A stretch of 64,000 bases of DNA from Paraglaciecola mesophila KMM 241 (GCF_000315015.1 NZ_BAEP01000075.1:124001-188000); one strand, 5' to 3'; counted from the first letter of the stretch, positions 18,354 through 27,051 are shown. Notes: generated by a model from the sequence alone, not told the origin. Made by a program: numbers and translations.

Positions 18354-19046
18354 TTAATCAGTAATAACCATCTTCGCTTTACCTGGACCGTTACTAAATA
18401 CGCCATCCACTTGCCAGCTTGCCAGTTGTGCTAAATCTGCTGGTTGATCAACCGTATACACAAAAAATTTCAATCCTCTGCGTTTGGCGTCCAATACGAA
18501 TGCTTCATCCACGAAGGTAACATCAGCATTGACCGAATATGCCCCTAGTGCTTGTGCAAAACCTGCATAATCGATAGGTTTACTTGCTGTCAACGCACCA
18601 ATCTTTAAATCAGGGTTATGTTGTTTAATACTGCGTAGTAAATGATGATCAAAAGATGAAACAATGAAATGCTCCAAGGTGAAATTCAGCTCGTGAATGG
18701 CTTTTTCAATATTATCCAAAACCAGTTGAACATCGCTTACGCCTTTTATTTCAATGTTCAGTATGCAGCGCCCCGCGATCAGCGCCATGGCTTGCCAAAG
18801 TGTAGGGATGCGCTCGCCTAACCCTGCATCAAGCTGTTGCAGGGCTTCAAAACTATGCTCACTAAGCTGGCCTGTGCCATTTGTAGTGCGATGCAACCAA
18901 TGATCATGGATAAGCAGCAGCTTATCGCCATGTTGATGAACGTCTATTTCAATGCCGTCGCAGCCTTGTTCAAGCGCTTTGTTGATAGCAAGCAAGGTGT
19001 TTTCTGGAGCATCGGCGCTGGCGCCGCGATGAGCAAAAACAAGCAT
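18354..19046 (-). CDS. Glycerophosphodiester phosphodiesterase
   Basis: This 230-residue cytosolic enzyme has the GDPD TIM-barrel signature: AHRGASADAPENT at residues 5-17, then the metal/catalytic GIEIDVHQ and LIHDHWLHRTT, with the catalytic His pair in HRG and HDH. It hydrolyses glycerophosphodiesters from phospholipid turnover to glycerol-3-phosphate and an alcohol. The short length and lack of a signal peptide suggest a UgpQ-like cytosolic form. It follows the EamA transporter gene by 9 nt and lies in the same run as psd, which fits phospholipid metabolism. Confidence 0.93.
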   Translation of the reverse strand: MLVFAHRGASADAPENTLLAINKALEQGCDGIEIDVHQHGDKLLLIHDHWLHRTTNGTGQLSEHSFEALQQLDAGLGERIPTLWQAMALIAGRCILNIEIKGVSDVQLVLDNIEKAIHELNFTLEHFIVSSFDHHLLRSIKQHNPDLKIGALTASKPIDYAGFAQALGAYSVNADVTFVDEAFVLDAKRRGLKFFVYTVDQPADLAQLASWQVDGVFSNGPGKAKMVITD

Positions 19047-19055
19047 AGAATCGGC

Positions 19056-19922
19056 CTATTTCTTGTGTAATTTCTGAGTGTTAACAGTTTCGTACAAAGC
19101 AGCAGATATCACCAATAATCCACCTACATAAGTTTGCCAGTTGGGCTGCTCGTCGAGCACTAATATGGCCAAAATAACGCCGTAAAGGGGCTGCATACAC
19201 GCCACCAACGAAAATGTTTTTGCGCGTAAATGCTGTAAGCTGGTGGCAATTAGTGCGTGAGGTACAGCAGTGAAAAACGTACCTAACAATGCCAAATAAA
19301 TATACGTTTGGCCGCTCGCGTTTAACAATTCTGGAGTAATAAAAAAGCTTAAACAAAAGAAGATCACTAAGGTTTGGTACGCCATAGCCAGCGAACCACT
19401 GTAGTGAGAAAAGTATTTTCTGTGACATAAATTGCGAAAGGCATATAGCACGGCTGACATGATACCAACTAAAATACCTAAAGTGACATCGTTCTCTAAA
19501 GACACCTCAGGCACAATCAAAAATATGCCAATCAACACTACTAACGCGCTTAATATATCTTGCCAGACTAGGCGAATACCCTCGAAGAAGGGCTCAATTA
19601 AAACCGTTATAACAGGGAAAGTGAACAAGGCTATCATGCCAACAGACACACTCGAATACTGCATGGCGGCAAAATAGCTTACCCAGTGGGCAGCCATCAA
19701 AATACCCAAACCTATGCCGATAAAGTAATCTTTTTTGCGGGCAAGGGAGAGTTTACCGCCAGTCATTTTGACTAACGAAAACAACATGAAGCAAGCAATT
19801 ATGGAGCGACCGAAGGTGATATCAGTCGCTGAAAGGGGGATCACTTTTGAGAAAAGTGCCGTTGCCCCCAACAAGATAACAGTGAGGTGTAGAGACCACA
19901 GGCTCTTTTTAACCGGATCCAC
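19056..19922 (-). CDS. EamA/DMT family transporter
   Basis: This 288-residue membrane protein has ten predicted membrane segments in two EamA repeats, with a basic C-terminal tail. Such proteins export or import small metabolites. The substrate cannot be read from sequence. It lies 2 nt after psd and 9 nt before the GDPD gene, so it is probably cotranscribed with phospholipid genes. A functional link is not established. Confidence 0.88.
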   Translation of the reverse strand: MDPVKKSLWSLHLTVILLGATALFSKVIPLSATDITFGRSIIACFMLFSLVKMTGGKLSLARKKDYFIGIGLGILMAAHWVSYFAAMQYSSVSVGMIALFTFPVITVLIEPFFEGIRLVWQDILSALVVLIGIFLIVPEVSLENDVTLGILVGIMSAVLYAFRNLCHRKYFSHYSGSLAMAYQTLVIFFCLSFFITPELLNASGQTYIYLALLGTFFTAVPHALIATSLQHLRAKTFSLVACMQPLYGVILAILVLDEQPNWQTYVGGLLVISAALYETVNTQKLHKK

Positions 19923-19924
19923 GA

Positions 19925-20785
19925 CTATTGAGTCAGAGTAGCGAAAACATCACCAAGGCGAGTGTCATCTCCAGCGCTATAGTCTGCGAACTCCACCATG
20001 TCAGGCTCGAAACACGCCACTATGGTTGAACCTAATTTAAAGCGACCAAGCTCGTCACCTTTTTTAAGGAAAACGGCGTCTTCACCTTCGCTTGGGTATT
20101 GCCAATGAACAACATTTTTACCTACCGGTGGTGACACTGTGCCTGCCCAAACGGTTTCAATGCTGGCAACAATGGTGGCACCCACTAATACCATGGCCAT
20201 CTTACCTCTAGGGGTATTAAAAATAGCCACGACTCGCTCATTACGGGCGAATAAACCTGGTACGCGCTCTGCGGTTAACGGACTAACCGAAAACAGTTCA
20301 CCGGGCACATATACCATGTCAGTTAGCTGACCATCCATGGGCATATGAATGCGGTGATAATCTTTTGGCGACAAATATACAGTGGCAAATTTACCGTTTT
20401 TGAAAGCAGCCGCTAATTCAGGCTTACCGCCTAACAAAGTAGTGAGGCTGTAATCATGGCCTTTTGCTTGAAATATACTGTCGTGCTTGATATCGCCTAA
20501 CTGACTTACCGCGCCGTCTACTGGCATAGCTAAGTCTTGTTCGTTAGGACAAATAACCCGGGCGTCATCTTTTAAAGCGCGGGTGAAGAACTCATTGAAC
20601 GAAGCGTAATCGGCGGGATTTTCACGCTCTGCTTCGGCCATGTTCACCTTATATTGTTTAATAAATAGCTTAATTAACCCAGTGGTTAAGCCACCCGCTT
20701 TAGCGGCGGCGAGTTTACCTACTAAGCGCGAAATCAGATGCTTAGGTGCAATGTATTGAAATGCAATTTTTATCGAATCGAACAA
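19925..20785 (-). CDS. psd: Phosphatidylserine decarboxylase proenzyme
   Basis: This 286-residue protein contains the autocleavage motif LGST in [12 protein letters not shown] (about residues 250-253). The serine there becomes the pyruvoyl cofactor of the alpha chain. Other family landmarks are [23 protein letters not shown] (catalytic His) and the N-terminal FNEFFTR. The enzyme makes phosphatidylethanolamine at the inner membrane. Length equals the bacterial type I norm. It heads a tight psd-EamA-GDPD run. Upstream and on the same strand lies rsgA, the usual psd neighbour in gammaproteobacteria. Confidence 0.97.
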   Translation of the reverse strand: MFDSIKIAFQYIAPKHLISRLVGKLAAAKAGGLTTGLIKLFIKQYKVNMAEAERENPADYASFNEFFTRALKDDARVICPNEQDLAMPVDGAVSQLGDIKHDSIFQAKGHDYSLTTLLGGKPELAAAFKNGKFATVYLSPKDYHRIHMPMDGQLTDMVYVPGELFSVSPLTAERVPGLFARNERVVAIFNTPRGKMAMVLVGATIVASIETVWAGTVSPPVGKNVVHWQYPSEGEDAVFLKKGDELGRFKLGSTIVACFEPDMVEFADYSAGDDTRLGDVFATLTQ

Positions 20786-20957
20786 AATGAGAATCCTAAA
20801 ACGAAAAGTTTTTTACCGCCAACGATTGTACAGCAATATTTTATTGAGTGGGAAGGATGATAAGCACGAACTGCTATATGCTAGTTAATAATGGTGAGAA
20901 ATTTTGTCAGCCGCTGTGGTGCTGATAGACTCTCACCATGTTAATACATCTTATTAA

Positions 20958-21986
20958 CTACACCTTACTGTGCGAAGGACGCTGCTCATCTAAATTTGAC
21001 AGTATTTTATGGTAGCTCTCATAGCGTAACATGCTGATGTCGCCGTTTTCAGCCGCGGCGCGAATGATACAACCTGGGTCGTCAGCATGAGTACAATCGC
21101 GGAATTTACACCCACCTATGTAATCTCTGAATTCCTTGAAGCCCCAAGTTAGGCGTTCCATGGGCATGTGCCATAAGGCAAACTCGCGCACACCAGGTGA
21201 ATCAATTAAATCACCGCCTTGTGGGAAGTGCAGTAATTTGGCTGTGGTCGTGGTGTGTTGGCCTAAGCCAGAGTTATCCGATACTTCATTGGTAATCTCT
21301 TCGGCTTCAGGTAGTAGCTCATTGACCAAGCTTGATTTGCCAACGCCTGATTGACCGACGAACACGCTAACCTTGTCTTTCAAACATAGGGCTAGGTCAC
21401 TGATCCCAGTACGGGTTTTACAACTTGTGTACACCACGCGGTAGCCAATATTACGATAAATTTGTAACTGTTCTTCAACATTTGCTCGTTCAGTTTCACT
21501 TAGCAGTTCTACTTTGTTGAGCAAGATAACGGGTTCTATTCCAACGTCTTCTGAGGCCACTAAGTAGCGATCAATAATGTTTAATGACAGTGCCGGTATA
21601 ACCGAGCTTACGATTATGATTTGATCAATATTGGCGGCCACGGGTTTTACGCCGTCGTAAAAATCTGGGCGTGTGAGCACAGATTTACGATCTTGCACTA
21701 TTTCAATCACGCCACTGATGCTTTCGGTGCCATCTTTGCCTGGGCGAAATAGCACGTCGTCGCCACACACTACACTTAGCACGGTGCGGCGAATGTGACA
21801 GCGATGAATATTGCCGTCCTTGTCTTCCACGTCGGCATGCTTACCGAAACGGCCGATCACTCGACCGGATTCCTGATCTTCTAACTGATCGTCGGTGGGG
21901 GTGCTTGCCGGCTCAGCCAACCGCTTTGTGCGATTATGTGAGACTTGTCGACGTTGTTTATGGGTAAGTTTTGGTTTTTTCGCCAC
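20958..21986 (-). CDS. rsgA: Ribosome small-subunit biogenesis GTPase RsgA
   Basis: This circularly permuted GTPase has motifs in the order G4 (NKVE), G1 (GQSGVGKSS) and G3 (DSPG), followed by the zinc-binding [14 protein letters not shown] knuckle. An N-terminal OB fold carries RCHIRR. RsgA checks late 30S maturation. The reading frame is open back to 22064. I chose the GTG at 21986 because it yields [15 protein letters not shown], which aligns with the basic N-terminus of known RsgA, and gives 342 residues. The Shine-Dalgarno is weak. The gene is divergent from orn, the common gammaproteobacterial arrangement. Confidence 0.95.
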   Translation of the reverse strand: MAKKPKLTHKQRRQVSHNRTKRLAEPASTPTDDQLEDQESGRVIGRFGKHADVEDKDGNIHRCHIRRTVLSVVCGDDVLFRPGKDGTESISGVIEIVQDRKSVLTRPDFYDGVKPVAANIDQIIIVSSVIPALSLNIIDRYLVASEDVGIEPVILLNKVELLSETERANVEEQLQIYRNIGYRVVYTSCKTRTGISDLALCLKDKVSVFVGQSGVGKSSLVNELLPEAEEITNEVSDNSGLGQHTTTTAKLLHFPQGGDLIDSPGVREFALWHMPMERLTWGFKEFRDYIGGCKFRDCTHADDPGCIIRAAAENGDISMLRYESYHKILSNLDEQRPSHSKV

Positions 21987-22098
21987 AGGTGAATATCTGC
22001 ATTTGCTTCTAATATCTAGTATTATGGTAACGTTAGCTCGATCGGAATTATAGCAATTCCGCACAACAACTTAATTTAGCGCGATTTTAGGAGAAACC

Positions 22099-22644
22099 AT
22101 GGCGGTGGATGCACAAAACCTTGTTTGGATTGATATGGAAATGACGGGATTGCATCCTGAAGTAGATGTGGTGCTGGAAATAGCCACAATCGTGACGGAC
22201 GCCAACTTAAATATATTAGCTGAAGGGCCGGTACTTGCGATCCACCAATCTGACGACGTGCTTAACAACATGAACCAATGGTGTATCGACACCCACGGTA
22301 AATCGGGATTAACTGAGCGTTGCCGTAAAAGTACGGTAGATGAACAAACCGCAGTAGCCGAAACCATCCGCTTCCTCGAAAAATACGTGCCTAAAGGCGC
22401 TTCGCCATTATGCGGTAATACCATAGGTCAAGACCGCCGCTTTATGGTGAAATACATGCCGGAACTTGAAGACTATTTTCACTATCGCAATATTGACGTA
22501 AGCACCCTGAAAGAGTTGGTTAAGCGCTGGAAACCAGAAGTACTTGAAGGTTTCAGCAAGAAAGGGGTGCATTTAGCCTTAGATGACATTCGAGAGTCGA
22601 TTGCAGAGCTCGTGTTTTATCGTCAACACATATTCAATATTTAA
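22099..22644 (+). CDS. orn: Oligoribonuclease
   Basis: This 181-residue DEDDh 3'-5' exonuclease degrades very short RNAs and pGpG from cyclic-di-GMP turnover. Exo I is [11 protein letters not shown] near the N-terminus. Exo II lies around NMNQWC and [10 protein letters not shown]. Exo III has [11 protein letters not shown] with the catalytic His/Asp. Length and sequence are typical. The ATG is preceded by AGGAGAAACC. The first codons match the family (WIDMEMTGL). It is the divergent partner of rsgA. Confidence 0.98.
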   Translation: MAVDAQNLVWIDMEMTGLHPEVDVVLEIATIVTDANLNILAEGPVLAIHQSDDVLNNMNQWCIDTHGKSGLTERCRKSTVDEQTAVAETIRFLEKYVPKGASPLCGNTIGQDRRFMVKYMPELEDYFHYRNIDVSTLKELVKRWKPEVLEGFSKKGVHLALDDIRESIAELVFYRQHIFNI

Positions 22645-22647
22645 AGT

Positions 22648-22671
22648 GAAAATGCGCTGTTTGCGCTTTTC
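22648..22671 (+). terminator. Possible terminator after orn
   Basis: GCGC arms around TGTTT are flanked by GAAAA upstream and TTTTC downstream, forming a hairpin with one bulged base and a short T-run. A competing longer pairing (TGCGCTG with CAGCGCA) uses the next bases. Either could end the orn transcript. The evidence is structural only. Confidence 0.45.
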
Positions 22672-22736
22672 TTCAGCGCAATGCCGATAATCTGAGCACT
22701 CAAGCTAAACAATTTCGTATAAATGCAATTTAGGGC

Positions 22737-22764
22737 TTGCGTCCCCCGCTAGTTTTTGTAAAAT
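22737..22764 (+). promoter_or_regulatory. Promoter of the tRNA-Gly operon
   Basis: A -35 like TTGCGT (22737-22742) and a -10 TAAAAT (22759-22764) are 16 bp apart, followed directly by GCGCACCC. A GC-rich discriminator of this kind is typical of stringently controlled stable-RNA promoters. The start site would be near 22771, leaving a leader of about 47 nt with a CCGCTGT/ACAGCGG hairpin before the first tRNA. Confidence 0.65.
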
Positions 22765-22817
22765 GCGCACCCGCTGTTGATGACAGCGGATGATTTTGTC
22801 ATAAATCATGATGCGAT

Positions 22818-22892
22818 GCGGGAATAGCTCAGTGGTAGAGCACAACCTTGCCAAGGTTGGGGTCGCGAGTTCGAATCTCGTTTCCCGCTCCA
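22818..22892 (+). tRNA. tRNA-Gly (GCC), first copy
   Basis: A complete cloverleaf is present: acceptor GCGGGAA pairs with TTCCCGC, the D loop contains AGTGGTAGAGC, the anticodon arm CAACCTTGCCAAGGTTG presents anticodon GCC, the T arm is CGCGAGTTCGAATCTCG, the discriminator is T and the CCA end is encoded. An identical gene lies at 23121. The last 19 nt are re-copied twice just downstream in tandem repeats. Confidence 0.97.
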
Positions 22893-23099
22893 AATTTGAA
22901 AGTGTTAAAAGTAACGGAAAATTGTTACTTAGTATGCGACCCCAAGAGGTCACGACAACTCGGTTGGCGGATGCGAATCTCGTTTCCCGCTCCAAATTTG
23001 AAAGTGTTAAAAGTAACGGAAAATTGTTACTTAGTATGCGACCCCAAGGGGTCACAACAACTCGGTTGGCGGATGCGAATCTCGTTTCCCGCTCCAAAT
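22874..23099 (+). repeat. 102-bp tandem repeat carrying the tRNA 3' end (array 1)
   Basis: The unit runs from the final 19 nt of tRNA-Gly (AATCTCGTTTCCCGCTCCA) through a spacer. Copies begin at 22874, 22976 and 23078. The first two are exactly 102 bp and differ at about two positions. The third stops after about 22 nt. Each spacer has a GTAAC/GTTAC hairpin and a GACCCC/GGTCAC block. The repeated tRNA tails lack the rest of a tRNA, so they are not extra tRNA genes. Confidence 0.95.
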
Positions 23100-23120
23100 G
23101 ACAACATCAACATACCATAT

Positions 23121-23195
23121 GCGGGAATAGCTCAGTGGTAGAGCACAACCTTGCCAAGGTTGGGGTCGCGAGTTCGAATCTCGTTTCCCGCTCCA
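23121..23195 (+). tRNA. tRNA-Gly (GCC), second copy
   Basis: It is identical to the copy at 22818, with the same GCC anticodon and encoded CCA. It is separated from the first by the 102-bp repeat array and 21 nt, so both tRNAs are probably cut from one precursor. A second, diverged tail-repeat array follows it. Confidence 0.97.
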
Positions 23196-23412
23196 AATTT
23201 CAAAGCTTTAATAGTAATGCGGCATTGTTGCTTAGCTCGCAACCCCAAGGGTCACGATCGAGCGTCGACCGCAACGCAGTTGCCGTAACGAATCTCGTTT
23301 CCCGCTCCAAATTTCAAAGCTTTAATAGTAATGCGGCATTGTTGCTTAGCTCGCAACCCCAAGGGGCCGCGATCGAGCGTCGACCGCAACTCGGTTGCCG
23401 CAACGCAGTTGC
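23177..23412 (+). repeat. 114-bp tandem repeat carrying the tRNA 3' end (array 2)
   Basis: Copies begin at 23177 and 23291, again at the last 19 nt of the tRNA, giving a 114-bp unit. The spacer is recognisably related to array 1 (shared AGTAA...TTGTT...CTTAG and CAACCCCAAGG blocks) but clearly diverged. The second copy carries an extra CAACTCGGTTGCC insertion near its end. Each array is more alike within than between, as expected from local expansion or homogenisation. Confidence 0.9.
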
Positions 23413-23427
23413 CTTAACGCGGTTACT

Positions 23428-23882
23428 CAAAACTAAGATTTCTTCAGCGTCTTTCTAGTTTTGCCTGTTACTCATTTCCCTGAGGAAACTGCACGCGTAA
23501 ATAGCTGAACGCACAAATATGTGCGCTTCAACAACCTGAGCCCACAAAAAGCCGCGCTTCAAAATACCGTGCGCCAAAATGTGGCGTTGGCTGTCTCTTT
23601 TGGGTTATCTGTGCACCATGGTGAATCACGTATACCCAAGGGAGACGATATAACTCACTGAAAGTATTATCTTTAATATTCTGGCATAAGATTTGTACTA
23701 AGCATTGCGTGTTCGGGTGATTTTGCCCTCTCAAACAAATTAATTCTGACGACGGCGTCTAGTGTTTCTACTTTTTAGTGGGAAAACTGACGCCGTTTTT
23801 TTTGTTTGTTTGAAAGGTCAAAATTAACGAAATACCCGAACCACCTTAAACATTGGCTAAACACACTTAAACGGGGTTCAAA
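23428..23882 (+). other. Structured intergenic region between tRNA array and transporter gene
   Basis: No protein-coding gene is supported here. Near 23428-23461 an inverted repeat (CAAAACTA with TAGTTTTG) may end the tRNA transcript. Between 23500 and 23690 there are several small inverted repeats (GCACA/TGTGC, CGCCA/TGGCG, CACC/GGTG). A strong intrinsic terminator at 23752-23803 then precedes the transporter start by 80 bp. The layout suggests a leader RNA for the transporter operon. Confidence 0.5.
23752..23803 (+). terminator. Strong intrinsic terminator in the leader of the nitrite/formate transporter gene
   Basis: A long stem is formed by ACGGCGTC...CTACT and AGTGG...GACGCCGT with a TTTT loop at 23773-23776. 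It has about 20 pairs including G-T wobbles, and eight T residues follow at once. No plus-strand gene ends nearby except the tRNA operon more than 300 bp upstream. It may therefore be an attenuator for the downstream transporter operon or a distant tRNA-operon terminator. Confidence 0.75.
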
Positions 23883-24749
23883 ATGGCTTATTTATTACCA
23901 TCAGAGTTTGCCACCAAAATGGTGGACGCAGGGGAAGCAAAGATATTCATGTCAACACGAGATACTATCATTCGTGCATACATGGCGGGTGCTATATTGG
24001 CATTGGCAGCGGTATTTGCCATCACTATCGCGGTACAAACAGGGGTGTTCTTGATCGGTGCAATCTTGTTCCCGGTTGGTTTTTGTATGCTTTATCTTAT
24101 GGGCTTTGACTTACTAACCGGTGTGTTTGTCTTGACGCCGTTGGCACTGATTGACAAACGACCCGGCGTTACCATTCAAGGCGTATTGCGCAACTGGGGT
24201 TTAGTGTTTGTCGGTAACTTCTGCGGTGCGTTAACGGTCGCCATTATGATGGCGTTTATTTTTACCTATGGTTTTAACACTGACCCAGGTGCTATTGGTA
24301 AGAAAGTCGCATCAATCGGTGAAGCGCGTACTTTAGGTTACGCTGAGTTTGGCACTGCTGGTTGGTTCACCATTTTTATTCGCGGGATGCTGTGCAACTG
24401 GATGGTGTCATTAGGCGTGGTAGGTGCCATGATCTCAACTCACGTAAGCGGTAAAGTTATCGCAATGTGGATGCCTATCTTCTTATTCTTCTTTATGGGC
24501 TTTGAGCATTCAGTGGTTAACATGTTCTTATTCCCGTTCAGCATCATCTTAGGCGGCGATTTCTCGGTGATGGATTACCTAGTATGGAATGAAATTCCAA
24601 CGGCCCTTGGTAACTTAGTCGGTGGTTTAGCCTTTACCGGTTTGACCTTGTATAGCACGCACGTACGTACGGGTAAAAAACGTGATTTGCCTTATAGCAA
24701 AACCTCTGACGTAGCTGCAAGCTCAGTCGCTGAGCATGCATCTCGCTAA
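23883..24749 (+). CDS. Formate/nitrite transporter (FocA/NirC family)
   Basis: This 288-residue inner-membrane protein has six membrane segments and FNT family landmarks: the basic N-terminal helix region, GFDLLTGVF in the third segment, NWGLVFVGNFCGAL and RGMLCNWMV. FNT pentamers pass formate, nitrite or hydrosulfide. The neighbouring cyanase and kinase/phosphatase genes point to nitrogen metabolism, so nitrite is the likelier substrate, as inference. The 3' end overlaps the next gene by 14 nt. A terminator-like hairpin with eight Ts sits 80 bp upstream of the ATG. Confidence 0.93.
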   Translation: MAYLLPSEFATKMVDAGEAKIFMSTRDTIIRAYMAGAILALAAVFAITIAVQTGVFLIGAILFPVGFCMLYLMGFDLLTGVFVLTPLALIDKRPGVTIQGVLRNWGLVFVGNFCGALTVAIMMAFIFTYGFNTDPGAIGKKVASIGEARTLGYAEFGTAGWFTIFIRGMLCNWMVSLGVVGAMISTHVSGKVIAMWMPIFLFFFMGFEHSVVNMFLFPFSIILGGDFSVMDYLVWNEIPTALGNLVGGLAFTGLTLYSTHVRTGKKRDLPYSKTSDVAASSVAEHASR

Positions 24750-26478
24750 GATAACAGTCGGCCAGCAGTCTATTGCTGGCCTTAAATCTGTTAATCAAGA
24801 TTACTGTGGTAGTCACAGTGCGAGCGATGCCCAAGGCCGATTAAAAGGCCAAGTATTAGCCATGGCCGATGGCATAGGTAGCAGCAGCGTTAGTCAAGTG
24901 GCGAGTAAAGCCGCAGTGAACAGTTTTTTGCAAGACTACTATGCCACCTCAGAAGCCTGGTCAGTTGAAACGTCTGCCAAGCGCGTCTTACAATCTATTA
25001 ACGCTTGGCTGCACGGTTACACCAAGCAAAGCGAATTTCGCTACGATATGGAGAAGGGGTATGTTTGCACCTTCAGTGCCGTCATCTTTAAAGAGCGCAC
25101 GGCACATATTTTTCATGTGGGTGATGCCCGCGTCTATTTGTTACGTAAAGGCGTACTGGAACAACTGTCGAATGACCACCGTCAATACGCTGCTCAAGGG
25201 CAAAGTTATTTGAGTCGAGCACTGGGCATGCACAGCCAGTTAGACATCGATTATACGAGTGTGGCACTTTGCCAAGAGGATGTATTCATCCTATGTACTG
25301 ACGGAGTACATGAATTTCTTCCCCCACAAGATTTATTAACCTCTCTTTCATCAATTCAAACGCTCACTGATCCAGAGTCCATTGATCCATTAGCAGGCGC
25401 TTTGGTACAAACAGCGCTCGATAATGGCAGCGACGACAACCTTTCTTTGCAACTTGCCTATATCAGTGAGTTGAGCCAAATCCAAGACAAGCCAATAACC
25501 GCAGGGATGCTCGCCTTGCCCTTACCGCCTATTCTGCAAGTAGGTGAGCAGATTGATGGCTATAGGGTATTGCGTTCGATGCATGTGTCTGCCCGTAGTC
25601 ACGTGTATTTAGTTGAAGATGAAAAGACACTTGAGCAGTGGGTTTTAAAAACACCCTCTGTCGATTTGTCAGATAGTGATGATTACTTAGAGCGCTTTTG
25701 CCTTGAAGAGTGGATAGGTAGGCGTCTTCATAACTCTCATGTGTTGCATGTGCCTCCTGCAGAACACCCTAAACAGTATATTTACTGCGTAGCTGAATAT
25801 GTTGAGGGCCAGTCTCTGAGCCAATGGTTAACGGACAACCCTAAACCTGATTTAGAAGTCGTGAGAGGTATTATTGAGCAGGTGGCCAAAGGACTACAGG
25901 CATTTCATCGGTTGGACATGCTGCATCAAGATATTCGACCTGAAAATATCATGATCGACCGAAAAGGCACGGTGAAAATTATCGACTTTGGCTCAACCAC
26001 CGTTGCAGGCTTGCAGGAAGTCGGTCAAGGGTGCGGTAACAGTGAATTACTTGGCACCGCACTTTACATGGCCCCTGAATATTTTTTAGGTGACGTAGGT
26101 ACACCACGTTCAGATATTTTTTCGTTGGCGGTATTGGCTTATCACATGTTAAGTGGGCGTTTTCCTTATGCTACTCATGTTGCCAAAACCCGCACTCGGG
26201 CACAGCAAAACCGCCTTATTTATCAATCTGTACGTGACGAAAACAGCCCGGTACCGGCATGGTTGGATGCAACGCTCGCTAAAGCGTTAAAAGTGGACCC
26301 TTTCAAACGATATGCCGAGCTTTCTGAGTTTATACACGATTTACGTCACCCCAACGCCGATTTTGTGCGCCTATCTAAGCCGCCCATTATGCAGCGAAAC
26401 CCTGTGGCATTCTGGCAAGCTGCGGCATGTGCGCTACTTATCAGTAACCTTTACTTTATTTATCTGTATTTACAGTAA
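24736..26478 (+). CDS. PP2C phosphatase-Ser/Thr kinase fusion with C-terminal membrane anchor
   Basis: This 580-residue bifunctional protein has two domains. Residues 1-240 are a PP2C-type phosphatase (NQDYCGS, MADGIGSSS, FHVGDARVYLL, CTDGVHEF, DNGSDDNLS). Residues 265-545 are a eukaryote-like kinase: WVLK lysine, catalytic loop HQDIRPENIMI with HQD in place of HRD, DFG in KIIDFGST, and an APE-like MAPEYF. A single membrane segment ends the protein (about 558-577). Related fusions occur beside nitrate/nitrite assimilation genes in other gammaproteobacteria. Here it lies between an FNT channel, which it overlaps, and cyanase. The substrate is unknown, and the channel is an attractive candidate. 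Confidence 0.93.
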   Translation: MHLAKITVGQQSIAGLKSVNQDYCGSHSASDAQGRLKGQVLAMADGIGSSSVSQVASKAAVNSFLQDYYATSEAWSVETSAKRVLQSINAWLHGYTKQSEFRYDMEKGYVCTFSAVIFKERTAHIFHVGDARVYLLRKGVLEQLSNDHRQYAAQGQSYLSRALGMHSQLDIDYTSVALCQEDVFILCTDGVHEFLPPQDLLTSLSSIQTLTDPESIDPLAGALVQTALDNGSDDNLSLQLAYISELSQIQDKPITAGMLALPLPPILQVGEQIDGYRVLRSMHVSARSHVYLVEDEKTLEQWVLKTPSVDLSDSDDYLERFCLEEWIGRRLHNSHVLHVPPAEHPKQYIYCVAEYVEGQSLSQWLTDNPKPDLEVVRGIIEQVAKGLQAFHRLDMLHQDIRPENIMIDRKGTVKIIDFGSTTVAGLQEVGQGCGNSELLGTALYMAPEYFLGDVGTPRSDIFSLAVLAYHMLSGRFPYATHVAKTRTRAQQNRLIYQSVRDENSPVPAWLDATLAKALKVDPFKRYAELSEFIHDLRHPNADFVRLSKPPIMQRNPVAFWQAAACALLISNLYFIYLYLQ

Positions 26479-26560
26479 GCCATTGTTTAACAGATAGTTT
26501 AATCAATGACTTAACCAATGATTTTATCAACAACATAGATTCTTACCTAGGAGAGAAACA

Positions 26561-27007
26561 ATGCAAAGCAGAGAGCAAGTTACCCAAGCTATATTGGTCG
26601 CAAAAGTACAAAAAGGTATTACGTGGCAAGAAGTATCCGAAGCGGTAGGGCAGTCAAAAGAGTGGACCACCGCAGGTTGCTTAGGGCAAATGACTTTTAA
26701 TTCAGAGCAAGCAGGCGTAGTGGCCAAGTTGTTTGATTTAGATGAAAACGCTGAGGCGTGGTTACAGGTAGTCCCTTACAAAGGTTCTTTCACGGAGGCG
26801 GTGCCTAGTGATCCGTTGCTTTATCGGTTATACGAGATGATCAACGTATATGGTTCGACCATAAAATCCCTAATCCACGAAGAATTCGGCGATGGCATTA
26901 TGAGTGCAATAGACTTCTCGATGGATATTCAGCGTGAAGAAAATAGCGCTGGTGACAGAGTCAGCATTGGCCTGTCAGGTAAGTTTCTGCCCTATAAATC
27001 TTACTAA
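26561..27007 (+). CDS. cynS: Cyanate hydratase (cyanase)
   Basis: This 148-residue enzyme converts cyanate and bicarbonate to ammonia and carbon dioxide. The N-terminal helical domain is followed by the catalytic part DPLLYRLYEMINVYGSTIK, which supplies the active-site Arg and Glu, and by a downstream DFSMDI region with the serine. Length is close to the E. coli enzyme (156). A strong AGGAGAG precedes the ATG. It lies 82 nt after the kinase/phosphatase fusion and probably forms an operon with it and the FNT channel, giving ammonium from nitrite and cyanate. Confidence 0.96.
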   Translation: MQSREQVTQAILVAKVQKGITWQEVSEAVGQSKEWTTAGCLGQMTFNSEQAGVVAKLFDLDENAEAWLQVVPYKGSFTEAVPSDPLLYRLYEMINVYGSTIKSLIHEEFGDGIMSAIDFSMDIQREENSAGDRVSIGLSGKFLPYKSY

Positions 27008-27017
27008 ATGAAACAGC

Positions 27018-27044
27018 CCCTTGGGTGCATAACACACCCAAGGG
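27018..27044. terminator. Stem-loop between convergent cynS and MCP genes
   Basis: A perfect 10-bp inverted repeat (CCCTTGGGTG and CACCCAAGGG) around a 7-nt loop fills the 44-bp gap between two converging genes. No T-run follows on either strand, but the position argues for a shared transcript-end hairpin. Confidence 0.6.
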
Positions 27045-27051
27045 CACATAC

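Noticed and set aside
22818-23195. tRNA-Gly genes as an integration site of a genomic island
   Set aside because: Duplicated tRNA ends suggest att sites, but the repeats are tandem and only about 100 bp apart, and no integrase or mobile genes lie nearby.
22874-23412. CRISPR-like appearance of regularly spaced repeats
   Set aside because: Units are 102 and 114 bp with nearly identical spacers and start with a tRNA 3' end; there are no unique spacers and no cas genes.
22705-23458. Several overlapping open frames of about 97-130 codons on both strands across the tRNA-Gly region
   Set aside because: They are produced by the tandem repeats and tRNA sequences themselves; no Shine-Dalgarno, and their repetitive peptide only mirrors the DNA repeat.
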